64,000 nucleotides of DNA from positions 71,559 to 135,558 of the forward strand of contig JBMYRH010000016.1 in assembly GCA_049602155.1 (NCBI GenBank). The letters are read 5' to 3'. The notes beneath the pieces are model-generated. The model had not been told where the DNA came from. It worked only from the letters and a program-made list of their open reading frames with translations, and ran no database searches. The translations under genes and the position numbers were made by a program. Source of the stretch: JBMYRH01 sp049602155 (GTDB lineage Bacteria > Myxococcota_A > UBA9042 > PHBI01 > JBMYRH01). Shown one piece after another: positions 8,617 through 17,273 of the stretch (within the stretch, counting starts at the first letter, position 1; each line of letters begins with the position of its first letter).

Positions 8617-10549
8617 CTACTCAGCAGTGCAGGGTGCGAAGTCGTTCATGTCGGCCATGCCCAGCGCGTGCGCGCAGTGCATGTCGATGTCGGCTTGCTC
8701 GGTCATGCTGGCTGCCACTCCGAGGTGGTAGGTGTAGCAGGCCTGGGTGGCACCGGTGGTGTCGCCCTCGGTGCCCATCTCGGCGGCTGCCCACCAGTCG
8801 GCGCAGGAGGTCTCCGCGACGGGCCACTCACCACAGGTTGCGACGTAGTCGTCACAGAAGGTGGTCTCAGGGGCCGCCGGCGGCAAGAGCACTGCGTCGA
8901 TGACGTGGATGATGCCGTTGCTTGCCATCACGTCAGTCGCGGTCACGTTGACCGAGCCGTTCAGGACCACAGCCCCGTCGACGACCTCGATCATGATGTC
9001 GCTACCCTGAAGCGTCGTGGCGCTCGTCATGGTGACCACGTCAGAGGCGAGGACAGTGCCCGCGACGACGTGGTAGGTCAGGACGCTGTTGAGGAGGTCC
9101 GCGTCACCCACGAACTCCTCGACGGAGAGGCCGAGGGTCTCGAGTGCGGTCGTGATGGCCGCATCCGTCGGTGCGAAGACGGTGTACTCGCCGGTGGAGA
9201 GCGTCTCGGTCAACTGGCCCGCTGCGACAGCTGCGGTCAGGAGGTTGAAGCCTGCGCCCGAAGCGACCTCGATGATGTTGCCGAGGCACGGTGCGTTACC
9301 GGACATATCGGCCATGCCGAGCGCGTGAGCGCAGTGCATGTCGATGTCGGCCTGCTCGGTCATGCTGGCTGCCACGTCGAGGTGGTAGGTGTAGCATGCC
9401 TGCGACGCGCCAGTAGCTGCGCCAGCCTCGCCGGCTGGGGCTGCTGCCCACCAGTCAGCGCAGGAGGTCTCCGCGACGGGCCACTCACCACAGGTGGCGA
9501 CGTAGTCGTCACAGAAGTTGCTCTCGGCTGCCGGAGGCATGAGCACTGCGTCGATGACGTGGATGACGCCGTTGCTTGCCATGACGTCAGTCGCGGTCAC
9601 GTTGACCGAGCCGTTCAGGACCACAGCCCCGTCGACGACCTCGATCATGATGTCGCTACCCTGAAGCGTCGTGGCGCTCGTCATGGTGACCACCTCAGAG
9701 GCGAGGACAGTGCCCGCGACGACGTGGTAGGTCAGGACGCTGTTGAGGAGGTCCGCGTCACCCACGAACTCCTCGACGGAGAGGCCGAGGGTCTCGAGTG
9801 CGGTCGTGATGGCCGCATCCGTCGGTGCGAAGACGGTGTACTCACCGGTGGAGAGCGTCTCGGTCAAGCCAGCGGCCTCGACAGCCGCTGCGAGGAGACC
9901 GAAGCTACCGTTGGCGCCTGCGACCTCGATGATGTTGCCGATGCATGGAGCCATGCCGTTCATGTCGGCCATGCCGAGCGCGTGAGCGCAGTGCATGTCG
10001 ATGTCGGCTTGCTCGGTCATGCTGGCTGCCACGTCGAGGTGGTAGGTGTAGCAGGCCTGAGTCGCGCCAGTGCTGTCGCCCTCGGTGCCCTCAGCGGCTG
10101 CTGCCCACCAGTCGGCGCAGGAGGTCTCTGCGACCGGCCAGTCACCGCAGGTGGCCACGTAGTCATCGCAGAAGGTCGACGCAGGTGGCTCGACGACGTC
10201 GTCATCACCGGGCTCGGTGGTGTCGTCGTCGGACGGTCCGGCGTCGTCGTCACCAGTGGGCTCGGTGGCGTCGTCGTCACCAGTGGGCTCGGTGGCGTCG
10301 TCGTCACCAGTGGGCTCGGTGGCNNNNNNNNNNNNNNNNNNNNNNNNNNNNNNNNNNNNNNNNNNNNNNNNNNNNNNNNNNNNNNNNNNNNNNNNNNNNN
10401 NNNNNNNNNNNNNNNNNNNNNGTGTCGTCGGTGGTCTCGGTCGCATCACCGTTGTCGGTCGGTGTCGCGTCATCGTCGCCACAGGCGCCGATGCTCAGAG
10501 TGAGCCCAAGCAAGAGCGCAAGGGCAGGGGTGAAGGTCATTCGTCTCAT
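8617..10549 (-). CDS. Fasciclin (FAS1)-domain lipoprotein with three six-Cys modules; interrupted by assembly gap
   Basis: Translation should start at 10549 with a lipoprotein signal (MRRMTFTPALALLLGLTL, lipobox SIGAC). A Thr/Asp/Glu linker with a 9-residue repeat ATEPTGDDD runs into an assembly gap. After the gap come module A, FAS1, A, FAS1, A. Module A is about 75 residues with six conserved Cys (pattern FC, TC, SC, AC, HC, PC) and His-rich CYTYH and HCAH motifs. The FAS1 domains carry the usual H1 (YTVFAPTDAAI) and H2-side (NGVIHVIDAVL) blocks. FAS1 domains mediate cell adhesion or surface binding; module A is not one I can name, though its Cys/His content could bind metal or haem. With the stated 98 N the two ends are out of frame; a true gap of 97 or 100 nt restores one reading frame. 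Confidence 0.82.
8887..9867 (-). repeat. Near-identical direct duplication of the FAS1 coding unit
   Basis: The segments 8887-9213 and 9541-9867 are both 327 bp long, align without gaps and differ at only a handful of bases. Each encodes the core of one FAS1 domain. The flanking six-Cys modules are also repeated (three copies) but are more divergent. The low divergence of the FAS1 copies points to recent duplication or ongoing gene conversion. Confidence 0.85.
10243..10323. repeat. 27-bp tandem repeat running into the gap
   Basis: Three exact 27-bp copies (10243-10269, 10270-10296, 10297-10323) encode ATEPTGDDD on the minus strand. The third copy abuts the N-run, so the missing bases are very probably more copies of the same unit that the assembler could not resolve. 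Copy-number variation would change linker length in steps of nine residues without shifting the frame. Confidence 0.9.
10324..10421. other. Assembly gap (98 N)
   Basis: A run of 98 unknown bases inside the low-complexity linker of the fasciclin lipoprotein. The frames on both sides need a gap length of 1 modulo 3, so the stated size is an estimate. Confidence 0.98.
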
Positions 10550-10733
10550 TGAGGTTCTCCAGAGGCCTCTCGTAAGGGCCTGTCGTACGGGGGTATGTTT
10601 TGGTTTGGTCCGTCTCGGTTTGGTCCGAGTTGTTTTTGGTCCGTTCTCAAGTCACCAGGGGAAGGGAAGGTGGAAGTCACTCGACCTTATTCCTGACCGG
10701 CACGAAACTTGTACACATATTGAACAGAAAAAT

Positions 10734-10780
10734 CCATTCAAACAGTCGTGAATTTTCTATTCAATCTTGCTTTTGAATGG
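10734..10780. promoter_or_regulatory. AT-rich inverted repeat CCATTCAAA / TTTGAATGG
   Basis: In the roughly 600-bp non-coding region between two divergent lipoprotein genes, CCATTCAAA (10734-10742) and its complement TTTGAATGG (10772-10780) are 29 bp apart, with a further ATTCAA in between (10759-10764). The stretch is much more AT-rich than its surroundings. It fits a regulator-binding or promoter region for the leftward fasciclin gene. Function is inferred from symmetry only. Confidence 0.4.
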
Positions 10781-10864
10781 TGAGGCTATGTGTTGTCGGC
10801 TCTCAGTAAGTCGTTCGAGCCAGCAGCGTTGGTCCCCTCAAAAATCTATTCGCATGTGCTTCAG

Positions 10865-10910
10865 TCCCGATGAGCCGCGCTCGTGACGTCAAGAGCGCGG
10901 CTCATCGGGA
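10865..10910. other. Perfect 18-bp inverted repeat with 10-nt loop
   Basis: The arms at 10865-10882 and 10893-10910 are exact complements over 18 bp, GC-rich, around the loop GTGACGTCAA, which itself contains the palindrome TGACGTCA. No T-run follows on either strand. It is the strongest hairpin in the window and lies in non-coding DNA between divergent genes. It could insulate the two transcription units, act as a protein-binding cruciform, or be part of a small RNA. Confidence 0.6.
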
Positions 10911-11069
10911 ACGTCGATCTACGTGCTTGGTCCGAGATCGAGTACGCAACTTTTGAAGCGGCGGACCTAGCCTAAGTCGCTGGAGAATGCACCTTTTTCC
11001 TGACTCACGACCGATGGGAGCGGTGGACTGCTTACGATCTTTCAGGGAATGCAAATGTAATATTGATTT

Positions 11070-11091
11070 TTATCTATCAATCGGTAGATAA
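11070..11091. promoter_or_regulatory. Operator-like palindrome upstream of the FG-GAP lipoprotein
   Basis: TTATCTA (11070-11076) and TAGATAA (11085-11091) form a 7-bp inverted repeat with an 8-nt spacer, 56 bp before the start at 11147, in an AT-rich stretch. The size and symmetry suit a dimeric regulator such as a TetR-type protein; no such gene is adjacent. Confidence 0.4.
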
Positions 11092-11146
11092 GTGGCGCAC
11101 GTTCTGGAACACATCCTGTCATTATCGACTCAAGGAGCTGTCCGCC

Positions 11147-14100
11147 ATGATCTCTAAGTTTATGTTTTTGTTGTTTTTTCTTGGTTTCTGCGTGCTCGTT
11201 TCTGCACCAGGTTGTGCCGATGACGGAGCCACAGAGGATGCCCTCTCGGGAGAGACACCGGTTGAGTCGTCCGAACGCAATCGTGGTGTGCCCACCCAGG
11301 AAAGCTACCCCCGGCAGGAGCGCCCTGTCGTTGGCGTGGATGACGACAATCGTAGCGGCGTGGAGACGCCGGGCGCAGGGGATGGTGTGACGGATCCTGC
11401 CGACGCTCCCTCACGCCCCAATGAATCGCGGCAGGTCCCTCTTTGCATCGCACCGGGTGAGGTCTGCTTCTCGATCGCGGTGCCTAGCGACTACCCCAAC
11501 GGCGCGGAGCGCTTGGCCGTGACCCTCTACGCGCAGCTCCCTCCGGCCGGTCCACCTAACGCGGTGGGCGTTGAGATCACGGAGCCCGCCTTGATCCCTG
11601 GCGAGGCGCTCGTGATCAGCCTGGCTAACATTGAGCTCGTCGGTACCTACTACCTCTACGTCGCGGTCTACATGCCAGGAGGTGGTTCATGGATGCCGGT
11701 CGCTGGTGTGGATTATCAAGGGTCATCGGAGGCCATCACCTTTGACGGTGGCCCCATCAACGTCTCTCAGCCGATCGAGATCGCGCTCGTCCCGGGTGGT
11801 GAGCCTACTGGGCCACCGACAGACTCAGACACAGAGTCTGGCTCTGAGACGGGCTCGGGCTCCGGTTCAGACCCTGATCCCGGGGCGGACTCCGGTTCCG
11901 AGTCGAACCCACAGCTCTCAGGCCCCGTCCCGACCTTCACGCGCACGACGCTCTTCTCAGACCTCCCGGGGGCAGGTTGGCTTGAGCCGGCTGACCTGAA
12001 CGGCGACGGCTTTGACGAGCTCCTCCTCTCGAGCCTCTCAGAGGGGTTGGATTTTCTCTCTCTCCCACCGCTCGCCAACGGCGGAGCGTACGTCCTCAGC
12101 CGTGATGATGGCGCGCCTGTCGCCGGCGACCCGGTAGGCACCTGGAGCGCAGAGAAGCGCTTTGATCAAGGCGCAGGTTACGGGTTCCCGAACACCTCAA
12201 CGTTGTACGATGTCGACAACGACGGGGTGGAGGATTGGGTCCTCGCTGGCGGTTTTTTAGCGAAGCCGACCGGTTACATTCTTTGGATGAAAGGCGTGAT
12301 GAATGGCGCCGAACACACCTTCGGTGACATCCAGGAGATCGCCATTCCTGATGCCACGCGCTGGTACCACGAGATCGTCCCAGTTGACTTGGACGGTGAC
12401 GGAGACCTCGACTTTATCACCACAAATAATGACACCAAGATCGACGGGTTTGATGGCCTCGCCTACGGCACGAGCCGTCTGGAGTGGTTTGAGAACCTGG
12501 GGATCCCCGGCGAGGCCTCCTTTATCGCGCACACGATCGCGGACGTGGGGGGCGCACTCTTCACGACCTATGACCTCGACGAAGATGGCGATGAGGACGT
12601 CATCCTGCCTCAGTTTTTTGGCGGAGAGTCGCTGATCTGGATGCAAAACCCTGGGGATCCCTTTGACGCATGGCAGATGCACGTCATCAACGACACTACG
12701 GGGAAAGGGTTCACCGCCGAGGTGCTGGACTTGGATGGCGACGGTCAGGTGGAGATCCTCTACGGCAATCACAATCACCAAGATGCATTGGATCCTGAGG
12801 ACACCGTCATGGGGATCTACTGGTTCGATGTCCCGTCGAGCGACGTCATTGACGGGCTCAGCAGCTGGGACAGCCAGATGAACGTGCTTTATGAGGGCTT
12901 CTACATCCCCGCCCCCGACCCCGAGCAAGAGGGGGCCCCAGGTGTGATCCACGCCGGAGACGTAGATGGCGACGGCGATATGGATGTCAGCGCTTCGGGA
13001 GATGGTGATGAGGGGATCTACCTCTTTATCCAGCAGGCCCCCGGTCAGTTTGAGCTGGTTCAGATCGATGACGGTCAGACAATGTCTGGTGATCACGTCA
13101 TGATGGATTTGGATGCAGACGGCGACATGGACTACGTCTGGTGTGTCTTCGGCGAATCTGGGTTGTCTGGTGTGAGCTCCTTTGTCTATGCCTACATTCA
13201 GGATGGCATGATCGAGCCGGAGCCCTTTAACCCGGTGACTGAACCGGACACTGAGCCTGGGACCGACACCGAGGTGGACCCGGAGACCGACTCTGAGGCC
13301 GGTGTCCTAGAGGGCGATCCGATGGAGCTAGGGCCTTGGGGTGTCGTGACGTCGAGCGCGACGCTCAATGTCCCTGGTGGCCTCTTCGGCACCAACATCC
13401 CGCTCGGGATCTTCATCCCTGCTGGTGAGGGTCCCTTCCCCGTCGTCGTCATGACCGATGGCTTCAACCTCGCCGGTGACCTCTACACCTCTTATGGCGA
13501 GCACCTCGCGAGTTGGGGTTTCGTGGTGGTCTTCGCCGACATCCCCAACAACTTTATCTTCTCGAAGACCCCGGTTCAGCTCGTCTCGTACCTCGGGGCC
13601 ACCTTTGACTGGGTCGAGGCGCAGGCCAACAACGCCCTCAACGGTAAAGCAGACGTGAGTAAGATGGCCGTCGCGGGTCACTCCGCCGGCGCCGCCGCCG
13701 CAGTCCATGTGGCGCTCTACGATGCTCGCCCGCGGGCGGTCTTCGCGATCGATCCCGTCGATGGGGCGCCCGCGTTTGTCGAGGCCAACCCTGAAGATTA
13801 CCCCTCGGTAGCACCCGACTTGATGGACCTCCTCGACGTCCCTGTCGTCCTCCTCGGGGAGACGACGAACGGGGACGAAGAGGGCGCCACGCTGACCCCC
13901 TGTGCACCCCTCGAGGAGAACTTTCAGCAGTACTATGCGGGGGCGACCGGCCCTGCGCTCGAGATCGAGATGGTCGGCGCGAACCACATGTCATTCCTGG
14001 ATAACCCGAATTGTGGGCTCGATTGCTCGGTCTGCCCTGCAGGGACCGATGATCCGACGACCACACGGGTCCTCACTCAGAGCTACATGACGGCGTTCTT

Positions 14101-14212
14101 TAAGGTCACCTTGAAGGGGGAGACGGAGTTCGCGACCTACTTGACGGGTGACGCGATGCAGGCCGATGTGAACGCAGGCTTGGTCATCACCCAGTCGAAG
14201 AACGGCTTCTAA
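11147..14212 (+). CDS. Lipoprotein with FG-GAP/VCBS repeats and C-terminal alpha/beta hydrolase
   Basis: The start is ATG 11147, preceded by the ribosome site AAGGAG and opening a lipoprotein signal with lipobox Cys23 (SAPGC); the frame stays open back to 11063. The 1021-residue product has an acidic linker, a beta-rich domain (about 100-220), a Gly/Ser/Asp/Glu linker, then roughly seven FG-GAP/VCBS-type repeats with calcium-loop motifs such as DLNGDGFDE, DLDGDGDLD and DVDGDGDMD, which form a propeller. After a second acidic linker comes an alpha/beta-hydrolase domain with nucleophile elbow GHSAGA, resembling PET-hydrolase or chlorophyllase-like esterases. A surface-anchored, calcium-stabilised polymer-binding esterase is a reasonable reading; the substrate is unknown. 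Confidence 0.82.
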   Translation: MISKFMFLLFFLGFCVLVSAPGCADDGATEDALSGETPVESSERNRGVPTQESYPRQERPVVGVDDDNRSGVETPGAGDGVTDPADAPSRPNESRQVPLCIAPGEVCFSIAVPSDYPNGAERLAVTLYAQLPPAGPPNAVGVEITEPALIPGEALVISLANIELVGTYYLYVAVYMPGGGSWMPVAGVDYQGSSEAITFDGGPINVSQPIEIALVPGGEPTGPPTDSDTESGSETGSGSGSDPDPGADSGSESNPQLSGPVPTFTRTTLFSDLPGAGWLEPADLNGDGFDELLLSSLSEGLDFLSLPPLANGGAYVLSRDDGAPVAGDPVGTWSAEKRFDQGAGYGFPNTSTLYDVDNDGVEDWVLAGGFLAKPTGYILWMKGVMNGAEHTFGDIQEIAIPDATRWYHEIVPVDLDGDGDLDFITTNNDTKIDGFDGLAYGTSRLEWFENLGIPGEASFIAHTIADVGGALFTTYDLDEDGDEDVILPQFFGGESLIWMQNPGDPFDAWQMHVINDTTGKGFTAEVLDLDGDGQVEILYGNHNHQDALDPEDTVMGIYWFDVPSSDVIDGLSSWDSQMNVLYEGFYIPAPDPEQEGAPGVIHAGDVDGDGDMDVSASGDGDEGIYLFIQQAPGQFELVQIDDGQTMSGDHVMMDLDADGDMDYVWCVFGESGLSGVSSFVYAYIQDGMIEPEPFNPVTEPDTEPGTDTEVDPETDSEAGVLEGDPMELGPWGVVTSSATLNVPGGLFGTNIPLGIFIPAGEGPFPVVVMTDGFNLAGDLYTSYGEHLASWGFVVVFADIPNNFIFSKTPVQLVSYLGATFDWVEAQANNALNGKADVSKMAVAGHSAGAAAAVHVALYDARPRAVFAIDPVDGAPAFVEANPEDYPSVAPDLMDLLDVPVVLLGETTNGDEEGATLTPCAPLEENFQQYYAGATGPALEIEMVGANHMSFLDNPNCGLDCSVCPAGTDDPTTTRVLTQSYMTAFFKVTLKGETEFATYLTGDAMQADVNAGLVITQSKNGF

Positions 14213-14226
14213 GTTGGTCCACGATT

Positions 14227-14250
14227 GAGGAGGCGTCACTGTGCCTCTTC
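14227..14250. terminator. Weak terminator-like hairpin between convergent genes
   Basis: GAGGAGGC (14227-14234) can pair with GCCTCTTC (14243-14250), eight pairs including one G-T, with an 8-nt loop, 14 bp after the FG-GAP lipoprotein stop. Only a short T-rich stretch (ATTT) follows. It probably ends rightward transcription before the convergent gene. Confidence 0.4.
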
Positions 14251-14303
14251 ATTTCCCTAAAAAGCGCGGTCGATGCACCTCTTTGTGCGCCGATCATGTC
14301 GTT

Positions 14304-15059
14304 TTAGAGCGCTGCCACCGTGGCCAAGAGCGCGGAAGCTAGGTGGGTGTGGCTGGCCGGGTCGAGGGTGGGCCCCAAGATCTGAACGAGCCCAGCGTGG
14401 CGAAGCAGGCGGTCGTCGAAGGGGGCGTGTGATGTGCGCCGCTTCAGCACCTCGATCAAGGTTGTGAAGTTCGCGTTTCGTGTGGTCTTGAGGTGTGCCC
14501 CGAGCCCTGTGTACGTAATGTCGCTCTCTCGGATCACGATCACCGAGCCTGGCCCGTAGATGTGCAGGAACCCCTCGTGGTCTGTGCCCGCCTTGGTCGT
14601 CTCCGTGCGCACCTTCTTTTTACGCACCATGCCGCCGGAGGCCACGGCTCGTGCGGCGCTGAAGCGTTTGCCGTGGTGGACCTCGGTAGTGGAGGTCTCG
14701 ATGCGCGACTTGCCTCGCACGATGAGGCTGACCTGACGCCACTTCATCACCGTCCGCTCCCCGTCTCGCGTGGTGATGCGCCACGCTGTGGGGGATAATT
14801 CGAAGGAGCGCGCATCCCACCATAAGCCCGACCTCTCAATGGCTGCGGTGTTCAGCAACAAAACTCGAAAGCCAGCTGCCTTCAGCTGCGATGCTAGGGT
14901 CTGAAGGGGGCGACTCTCTGAGCCATGAGCGATCACACTCGGTCCCACACTGACGAGTCGCCCTCGCGCTTCGTACGCCGTGCAGCCCAAGAGCCGAGCC
15001 AGGGTCGGCGCGAGGGTGGTGTTTTTAGGATCGATGCCATGGATGGCGACCAAGTACAT
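14304..15059 (-). CDS. Conserved hypothetical protein, L7/L12-like N-terminal domain
   Basis: A 251-residue soluble protein without signal peptide. Residues about 1-70 have the alternating pattern of the ribosomal L7/L12 C-terminal or ClpS-type fold (TLARLL, AYEARGRL, LKAAGFRVLLL), as seen in many myxobacterial proteins of unknown function; that match is by eye. The middle (about 75-190) is a beta-rich domain resembling a PH-like fold, and the end is helical. No catalytic motif is seen. It is divergent from the H-NOX gene, with 274 bp between them that hold no recognisable gene. Confidence 0.6.
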   Translation of the reverse strand: MYLVAIHGIDPKNTTLAPTLARLLGCTAYEARGRLVSVGPSVIAHGSESRPLQTLASQLKAAGFRVLLLNTAAIERSGLWWDARSFELSPTAWRITTRDGERTVMKWRQVSLIVRGKSRIETSTTEVHHGKRFSAARAVASGGMVRKKKVRTETTKAGTDHEGFLHIYGPGSVIVIRESDITYTGLGAHLKTTRNANFTTLIEVLKRRTSHAPFDDRLLRHAGLVQILGPTLDPASHTHLASALLATVAAL

Positions 15060-15333
15060 GACCGCACCTTACCCTCTCTTATGTTCGCTTTCGAGCCGAC
15101 CACCACGCCTCATGGGCAGCATACAAAGCGAGGTGGATGGCAAGGAGCTGTTGAGCCGGTCTAGGGAGGGGCAGTTCGTCACAGACGTGTGTGCACATCG
15201 AGTCAGGTTGTTCGCGCGCTGTCACGCCGGTGGCTGGACGGCCTAGGCAGCCAGCGCTTATTGTAGAGCCACGCACAGCATCTCTGATCCGCAGGATGGC
15301 TAAGGTTTAAGAGGGTGTTGTCACAGGGACTCG

Positions 15334-15897
15334 ATGTACGGAATGGTCAATCAAGCGGTACGGGGGCTGGTCTGCGAGGCGTTTGGAGACGACGCGTGGA
15401 AAGCGATTCACACAGAGGCGGGGGCCCCTGAGTCCTTTGTCTCGATGCAGAAGTACGACGACAGCATCACCTACGGACTGGTCGCGGCCGCGGAGGTTCA
15501 CCTTGAGATGTCGGCGCAGGACATCCTGCATGCGTTCGGAGAGTATTGGGTCCTCAAGATCGCGACCGTGCATTACCCCCAGCTGATGAACGCATCCGGG
15601 GGTGGGTTCCTCGACTTCGTGAAGAACCTCGACCACATGCATCAGCGGATCCGCGTGACCTTCCCCGACTATAACCCCCCGTCATTTCGGGTGAAGGACC
15701 TGAGCGAGGGCGCGCTTCAAGTCGACTATTATTCGGACAGAGAGGGGCTGCTGCCCTTCGTGAAGGGCCTCTTCATGGGCTTGGGTCAGCACTTCGACGT
15801 GAGCCTTGAGATCGAGGACCACGATGACGCGAGTCACCCCCTGCCGTGCAAGAGGATGACGGTGCATCATCGTGCGATTGGGGCACTGAATGACTGA
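15334..15897 (+). CDS. H-NOX haem nitric oxide sensor
   Basis: A 187-residue stand-alone H-NOX domain, the usual length. The proximal haem ligand is His103 in LDHMH, and the propionate-binding YxSxR motif is Y132-S134-R136 (YYSDR). In oxygen-binding H-NOX proteins a distal Tyr lies five residues after the YxSxR Arg; here that position is Pro141 with Leu neighbours, so NO (not O2) selectivity is predicted. The gene overlaps the following cyclase gene by 8 bp, so the two are translationally coupled. By analogy with soluble guanylate cyclase and bacterial H-NOX partners, it should bind NO in the cytoplasm and control the cyclase. Confidence 0.93.
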   Translation: MYGMVNQAVRGLVCEAFGDDAWKAIHTEAGAPESFVSMQKYDDSITYGLVAAAEVHLEMSAQDILHAFGEYWVLKIATVHYPQLMNASGGGFLDFVKNLDHMHQRIRVTFPDYNPPSFRVKDLSEGALQVDYYSDREGLLPFVKGLFMGLGQHFDVSLEIEDHDDASHPLPCKRMTVHHRAIGALND

Positions 15898-17236
15898 GCA
15901 TGTCATCTCCCTCGTGGGGGCTGATTTTGAGTATTTGGTCCCCTTTCATGCCCACTGGGGCGCAGATGGCGCGCTCCAGAGCATGTCTAACTCGCTGCGT
16001 AAATTTTGGCATTATCCCGCCGATGAGCAGCTCGACGGTCTGCTGTTAGTGCGTCCCTTTAACGCGCCGCTGGAGTCCAAGTGGTTTGGAGAGATCAGCG
16101 GTATGGTGCTCTCAGTCACTCATGTCTGCTGCACCTGCCGTGAACACACTTTGAGGGGAGAGTTAACGGAGCTCCAAGACGGTGGATGGCTCCTCGTAGG
16201 TCGCCCCGATGTGAGCCGGGTGATCGACCTTGAGAACTTGGGGCTCGCGTTGAGCGATCTGCCCCTCCACATCGGGTTGGGCGATCTCTTGATCGCGAAT
16301 GAGGCGGCACAGGTATCGCTCAAAGAGTCCAGCAAGATAAATCAGCGTTTGCAGGAGACGAACCGAGAGATCACGGAGATCAATGACGCCTTCTCGCGCT
16401 TCGTCCCCGGTCCTTACCTTGAGACGCTGGGGTTGAACTCGCCGACAGAGGCTCAGCTCGGGGCGCACGTCGGGGTCTATAAGAACGTCATGTTCGCGGA
16501 TCTCCGAAACTTCACCAGACTGAGTGAGCAGCTGTCCTCTAAGGAGATCTTCAACTTCATCAACGCCTACCTCGGCAACATCGCGCCTGCGATTCGTGAG
16601 CACGGCGGCTTCGTTCTTCACTACCTCGGTGACGGCATCATGGCGCTCTTCCCTGAGGAGCCGACTCAAGCCATCCTAGCTGCCATCGCGATGCAGAGCA
16701 GGATCCGTGAGTGGCGAAGTGACCAGAAGATGCCCTCAAATTTCGTTCTGAGCTTGGGGATCGGCCTGCACTATGGTCACCTCGCGCTGGGCCTCGTGGG
16801 CGAAGGAGAGCGCTGGGACTCTTCTGTCATCTCTGATGCTGTGAATACGGCGTCTCGGGTCGAAGGGCTTACGAAGACCTTCGGGGCCGATCTCCTCATC
16901 ACCGAGACCACCCGAGATGGCCTGAGCGATCCCGACCAATTCGCGATGCGTCGGATTGGCCGGATCGGCGTCAAAGGCAAGGCTGAACAGGTCGTCGTCT
17001 ATGAGGTGATGGACTCCCTGAGTGACGAGGCAAGAGCGTCCCGTGACCGTATCGCTGTCCCCTTTAAGGAGGGTGTGGAGGCGTTTGAGCGAGATGACCT
17101 GACCGAGGCTAAGGTGCGCTTCGCTGCCTGCATGGTGCTCAGCCCGGAGGATCTGACAACCCGCTACTACTGTCAGCTCCTGAACGGCATCCCGCAGTCC
17201 TATCAGCGGCGCGAGACCAAGACCCTCATCCCGTAG
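15890..17236 (+). CDS. HNOBA-domain class III nucleotide cyclase, partner of H-NOX
   Basis: A 448-residue protein. Residues 1-140 match the H-NOX-associated (HNOBA) domain; residues about 135-170 form a signalling helix; residues about 195-375 are a class III cyclase domain. Metal-binding Asp204 (FADLRNFT) and Asp248 (YLGDGIMALF) and transition-state Asn319 and Arg323 (DAVNTASRVEG) are present. The purine-selecting Lys, expected in K-x-x-G-D, is His244 (HYLGD), while the partner Asp316 is kept, so cAMP versus cGMP specificity cannot be read with confidence. A short helical tail follows. The domain order repeats that of soluble guanylate cyclase, split over two overlapping genes. Confidence 0.9.
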   Translation: MTEHVISLVGADFEYLVPFHAHWGADGALQSMSNSLRKFWHYPADEQLDGLLLVRPFNAPLESKWFGEISGMVLSVTHVCCTCREHTLRGELTELQDGGWLLVGRPDVSRVIDLENLGLALSDLPLHIGLGDLLIANEAAQVSLKESSKINQRLQETNREITEINDAFSRFVPGPYLETLGLNSPTEAQLGAHVGVYKNVMFADLRNFTRLSEQLSSKEIFNFINAYLGNIAPAIREHGGFVLHYLGDGIMALFPEEPTQAILAAIAMQSRIREWRSDQKMPSNFVLSLGIGLHYGHLALGLVGEGERWDSSVISDAVNTASRVEGLTKTFGADLLITETTRDGLSDPDQFAMRRIGRIGVKGKAEQVVVYEVMDSLSDEARASRDRIAVPFKEGVEAFERDDLTEAKVRFAACMVLSPEDLTTRYYCQLLNGIPQSYQRRETKTLIP

Positions 17237-17273
17237 CGCTCCTAAGCCTGCTCTTGGGGCGGTATGTCTTCGC

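Noticed and set aside
10243..10323. CRISPR-like array
   Set aside because: The 27-bp units are directly adjacent with no spacers and encode a protein linker in frame.
8668..10503. Long plus-strand frame opposite the fasciclin lipoprotein gene
   Set aside because: It is the mirror of a repeat-rich real gene with lipobox and FAS1 motifs, and its translation is His/Arg/Asp-rich without any domain.
12257..13096. Minus-strand frame inside the FG-GAP lipoprotein
   Set aside because: Complement of the DxDGDG repeats of a well-supported gene; no domain or ribosome site.
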